Source of the DNA: Clostridiaceae bacterium
GTDB taxonomy: Bacteria; Bacillota; Clostridia; Oscillospirales; Acutalibacteraceae
Assembly: GCA_016281115.1 (NCBI GenBank)
Contig: JAEEHZ010000140.1
Coordinates: forward strand, 1-6,459
Direction of reading: 5' to 3'
Length of the DNA: 6,459 bases
Positions 5,174-6,459 of the stretch are shown piece after piece; position 1 is the first letter of the stretch, and every line of letters begins with the position of its first letter. The notes below the pieces were generated by a model that saw only the letters and a list, made by a program, of their open reading frames with translations, did no database searches and had not been told where the DNA came from. Both the position numbers and the translations under genes were made by a program.

Positions 5174-5557
5174 ATGGCAAAAAAAGTTGATGATAAAACG
5201 CTTTTGGCTATGTGTTTAACAGGGCAGACACAAACACAGATAGCAAAAGAACTTGGAATGACAAAAGCGCAGATATGCAGACGCATTAACACGGACGACT
5301 TCCAAACAATGCTATCACAGTATAGGAAGCGCTTACTTGACGGAATACTCACAGACCTTACAGCAAACGCACAGAAAAGCGTTAAAACGCTTGTAAGGTT
5401 GTTGGATAACGAAAGCCCTTCTGTACAGTTTAACGCCGCAAGCAAAATACTTTCAATGGCACAGGAATACGGCATACAAAAAGACCTTATGCGTGATATT
5501 GAGGACTTGAAACGGCTGAAAGCTGATGAAGATATAACAGATTATAAGAAAGTATAA
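5174..5557 (+). CDS. HTH protein resembling phage small terminase subunits
   Basis: The 127-aa protein has an N-terminal helix-turn-helix, TQTQIAKELGMTKAQICRRI (about 19-38). This is followed by DDFQTMLSQYRKRLLDGILTDL and an all-helical segment containing TLVRLLDNESPSVQFNAASKIL (about 72-93). The sequence, an HTH followed by a pattern of helices around 'DxESPSVxxxAAxxIL', is typical of phage terminase small subunits. Those bind packaging sites and recruit the large subunit; satellites use their own versions to redirect packaging. No large terminase is present. Related HTH proteins of unknown role also occur on plasmids, so a plain DNA-binding regulator is the main alternative. The ATG at 5174 has a very strong SD, AAAGGAGGTG (from 5157). 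The charged tail (about 105-127) may be a contact region. Confidence 0.72.
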   Translation: MAKKVDDKTLLAMCLTGQTQTQIAKELGMTKAQICRRINTDDFQTMLSQYRKRLLDGILTDLTANAQKSVKTLVRLLDNESPSVQFNAASKILSMAQEYGIQKDLMRDIEDLKRLKADEDITDYKKV

Positions 5558-5575
5558 CAGAAAGGGGGTGTGTGT

Positions 5576-5944
5576 ATGAATACAGCTTTACGCTACGCAC
5601 AGAACGAACTTAAAAAGTTACAGCGTGCGAACGACACAAGCGGAAATACTGTTATAGACCTTGTGCTGATATTTGACAGAAGTGAAGCGGATATGAAACG
5701 ACTTACAGGCTACCCAGCTTTTGCACAAGCACTTGAACAGCTTGGCGGTGAACACACAGAAGCTAATATACAAGAAGCATGCAGAATGTCACATTTTAGC
5801 CGTGAAAGCGTGCACTTTGACAATATGGACAACGGCGAACCTATACCCGACTATCATATACCGATTAAGTGTACGAAACAGCAAGCAAAGGCTATGCAGT
5901 ACAGACAGGACAATTTTAACCATTCACATTTTGATTTAGATTGA
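5576..5944 (+). CDS. Unknown 122-aa protein
   Basis: I do not recognise this family. The protein begins MNTALRYAQNELKKLQRAN, a basic amphipathic helix. A hydrophobic segment follows (TVIDLVLIFDRSEADMKRL, about 25-43), too polar at its end for a membrane span. The C-terminal third is rich in His, Asp and Asn (for example YHIPIKC and NFNHSHFDLD). His73, His80, His94, His116 and His118 with Cys69 and Cys99 could in principle bind metal, but no standard spacing is present. ATG 5576 is preferred over GTG 5570, because the SD AAAGGGGG (5561-5568) covers the region just before the GTG and is well spaced from the ATG. The gene lies 18 bp after the terminase-like gene and 13 bp before the 254-aa gene. 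Confidence 0.78.
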   Translation: MNTALRYAQNELKKLQRANDTSGNTVIDLVLIFDRSEADMKRLTGYPAFAQALEQLGGEHTEANIQEACRMSHFSRESVHFDNMDNGEPIPDYHIPIKCTKQQAKAMQYRQDNFNHSHFDLD

Positions 5945-5957
5945 AAGGAGCAATATT

Positions 5958-6459
5958 ATGGCTAATATTTACGTTGGAAGTTTTAAGGACATTATCAAGG
6001 GTTATTACAGGAAGCAGAAAGCGTTTAATGCAAAGATTGCTGATAACAACAAGCGTTTTTCACCGGAATACGCAGAACAGGAAAACAAGGCAGTAAAGGA
6101 ACAGCAGACACAGGCATACAACGAAGCACAGGCAAGCATTAACGAAGTATTTACGACCGTTCGGGGATTACTTGCAAACGCTAATTTTATTAACGTGGAA
6201 AGCCTGACAGCGGACAGAATGTTTTTTGCTGATGATAGCGGTTTTGATTTAAGCGCAGAAGAAGTACAGGGCTTTGTGGAAAGATACAAAGACAATTTCA
6301 CGATGTTACGGCTTATTAAAGATTGGATTGCAAAGCCCGACAAGACCACGAAAGAACACCCTTTCGGAAAGTACGCAAGTGTAAAGATTATTACACCTGT
6401 TGATATGGTACAAGCATATAAGAAGTTTGGCGAAGGTGCGCTTGCTGTGTGTGATAAGA
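5958..6459 (+). CDS. Unknown 254-aa protein, N-terminal part (continues at 1-404)
   Basis: ATG 5958 follows SD AAAGGAG (5944-5950), which overlaps the stop codon of the previous gene, so the two are likely translationally coupled. The frame stays open to the window end. On the 6318-bp circle it continues through bases 1-404 to give 254 aa. Residues about 12-75 are helical and rich in Lys, Glu, Gln and Ala, with a probable coiled-coil character (YYRKQKAFNAKIADNNKRF, then AEQENKAVKEQQTQAYNEAQ). A conserved-looking middle section, NVESLTADRMFFADDSGFDL (79-98), precedes further helices. There is no signal peptide or membrane span. I cannot name the family. Position after a small-terminase-like gene, together with a coiled-coil N-terminus, makes a structural or packaging role conceivable, but only as inference. 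Confidence 0.88.
   Translation, partial: MANIYVGSFKDIIKGYYRKQKAFNAKIADNNKRFSPEYAEQENKAVKEQQTQAYNEAQASINEVFTTVRGLLANANFINVESLTADRMFFADDSGFDLSAEEVQGFVERYKDNFTMLRLIKDWIAKPDKTTKEHPFGKYASVKIITPVDMVQAYKKFGEGALAVCDK
6319..6459. repeat. Terminal direct repeat, right copy (circular overlap)
   Basis: This is the exact second copy of bases 1-141. It lies inside the 254-aa gene (residues 121 onward) and should be trimmed when the element is written as a 6318-bp circle. Confidence 0.95.

Overview
The window is most likely one complete small circular mobile element. Bases 1-141 are repeated exactly at 6319-6459, and one reading frame runs across that overlap, so the closed circle would be 6318 bp. Strong AAAGGAG-type ribosome binding sites, moderate-to-low GC, an extended -10 promoter, U-tract terminators and the protein families all point to Firmicutes, probably gut-type Clostridia. 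Host assignment is inference. All supported genes lie on the + strand.

Layout, read around the circle. (i) Recombination module, 721-3198: promoter P1 drives a 190-aa small serine resolvase/invertase and a 596-aa large serine recombinase (integrase). (ii) Junction, 3199-3570: directly after the integrase is a 44-bp near-perfect inverted repeat centred on GA, the best candidate for the attachment site. A consensus promoter P2 follows, then a structured leader of about 240 nt ending in an intrinsic terminator just before the first gene, which looks like an attenuator. (iii) Replication/excision module, 3571-4604: a 62-aa excisionase-like HTH protein, an 88-aa unknown, and a 184-aa HUH-endonuclease (rolling-circle Rep/relaxase-like) protein. 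(iv) Accessory block, 4714 through the circle junction to 404: a 48-aa membrane protein, a 94-aa unknown, a 127-aa HTH protein resembling phage small terminase subunits, a 122-aa unknown and a 254-aa unknown. A strong terminator at 564-607 closes this unit. The gene-free stretch 405-720 holds iteron-like repeats and a palindrome.

How it may work (inference): if integrase recombines the GA-centred site, the integrated element would be a linear unit starting with P2 and the excisionase-like gene and ending with integrase. After excision, the HUH protein could replicate the circle and the small resolvase could resolve multimers. There are no recognisable resistance, toxin-antitoxin or conjugation-pore genes. 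The only candidate payload is the block 4871-404, whose terminase-like HTH gene raises the possibility of a very small phage satellite. That is a hypothesis, not a conclusion.
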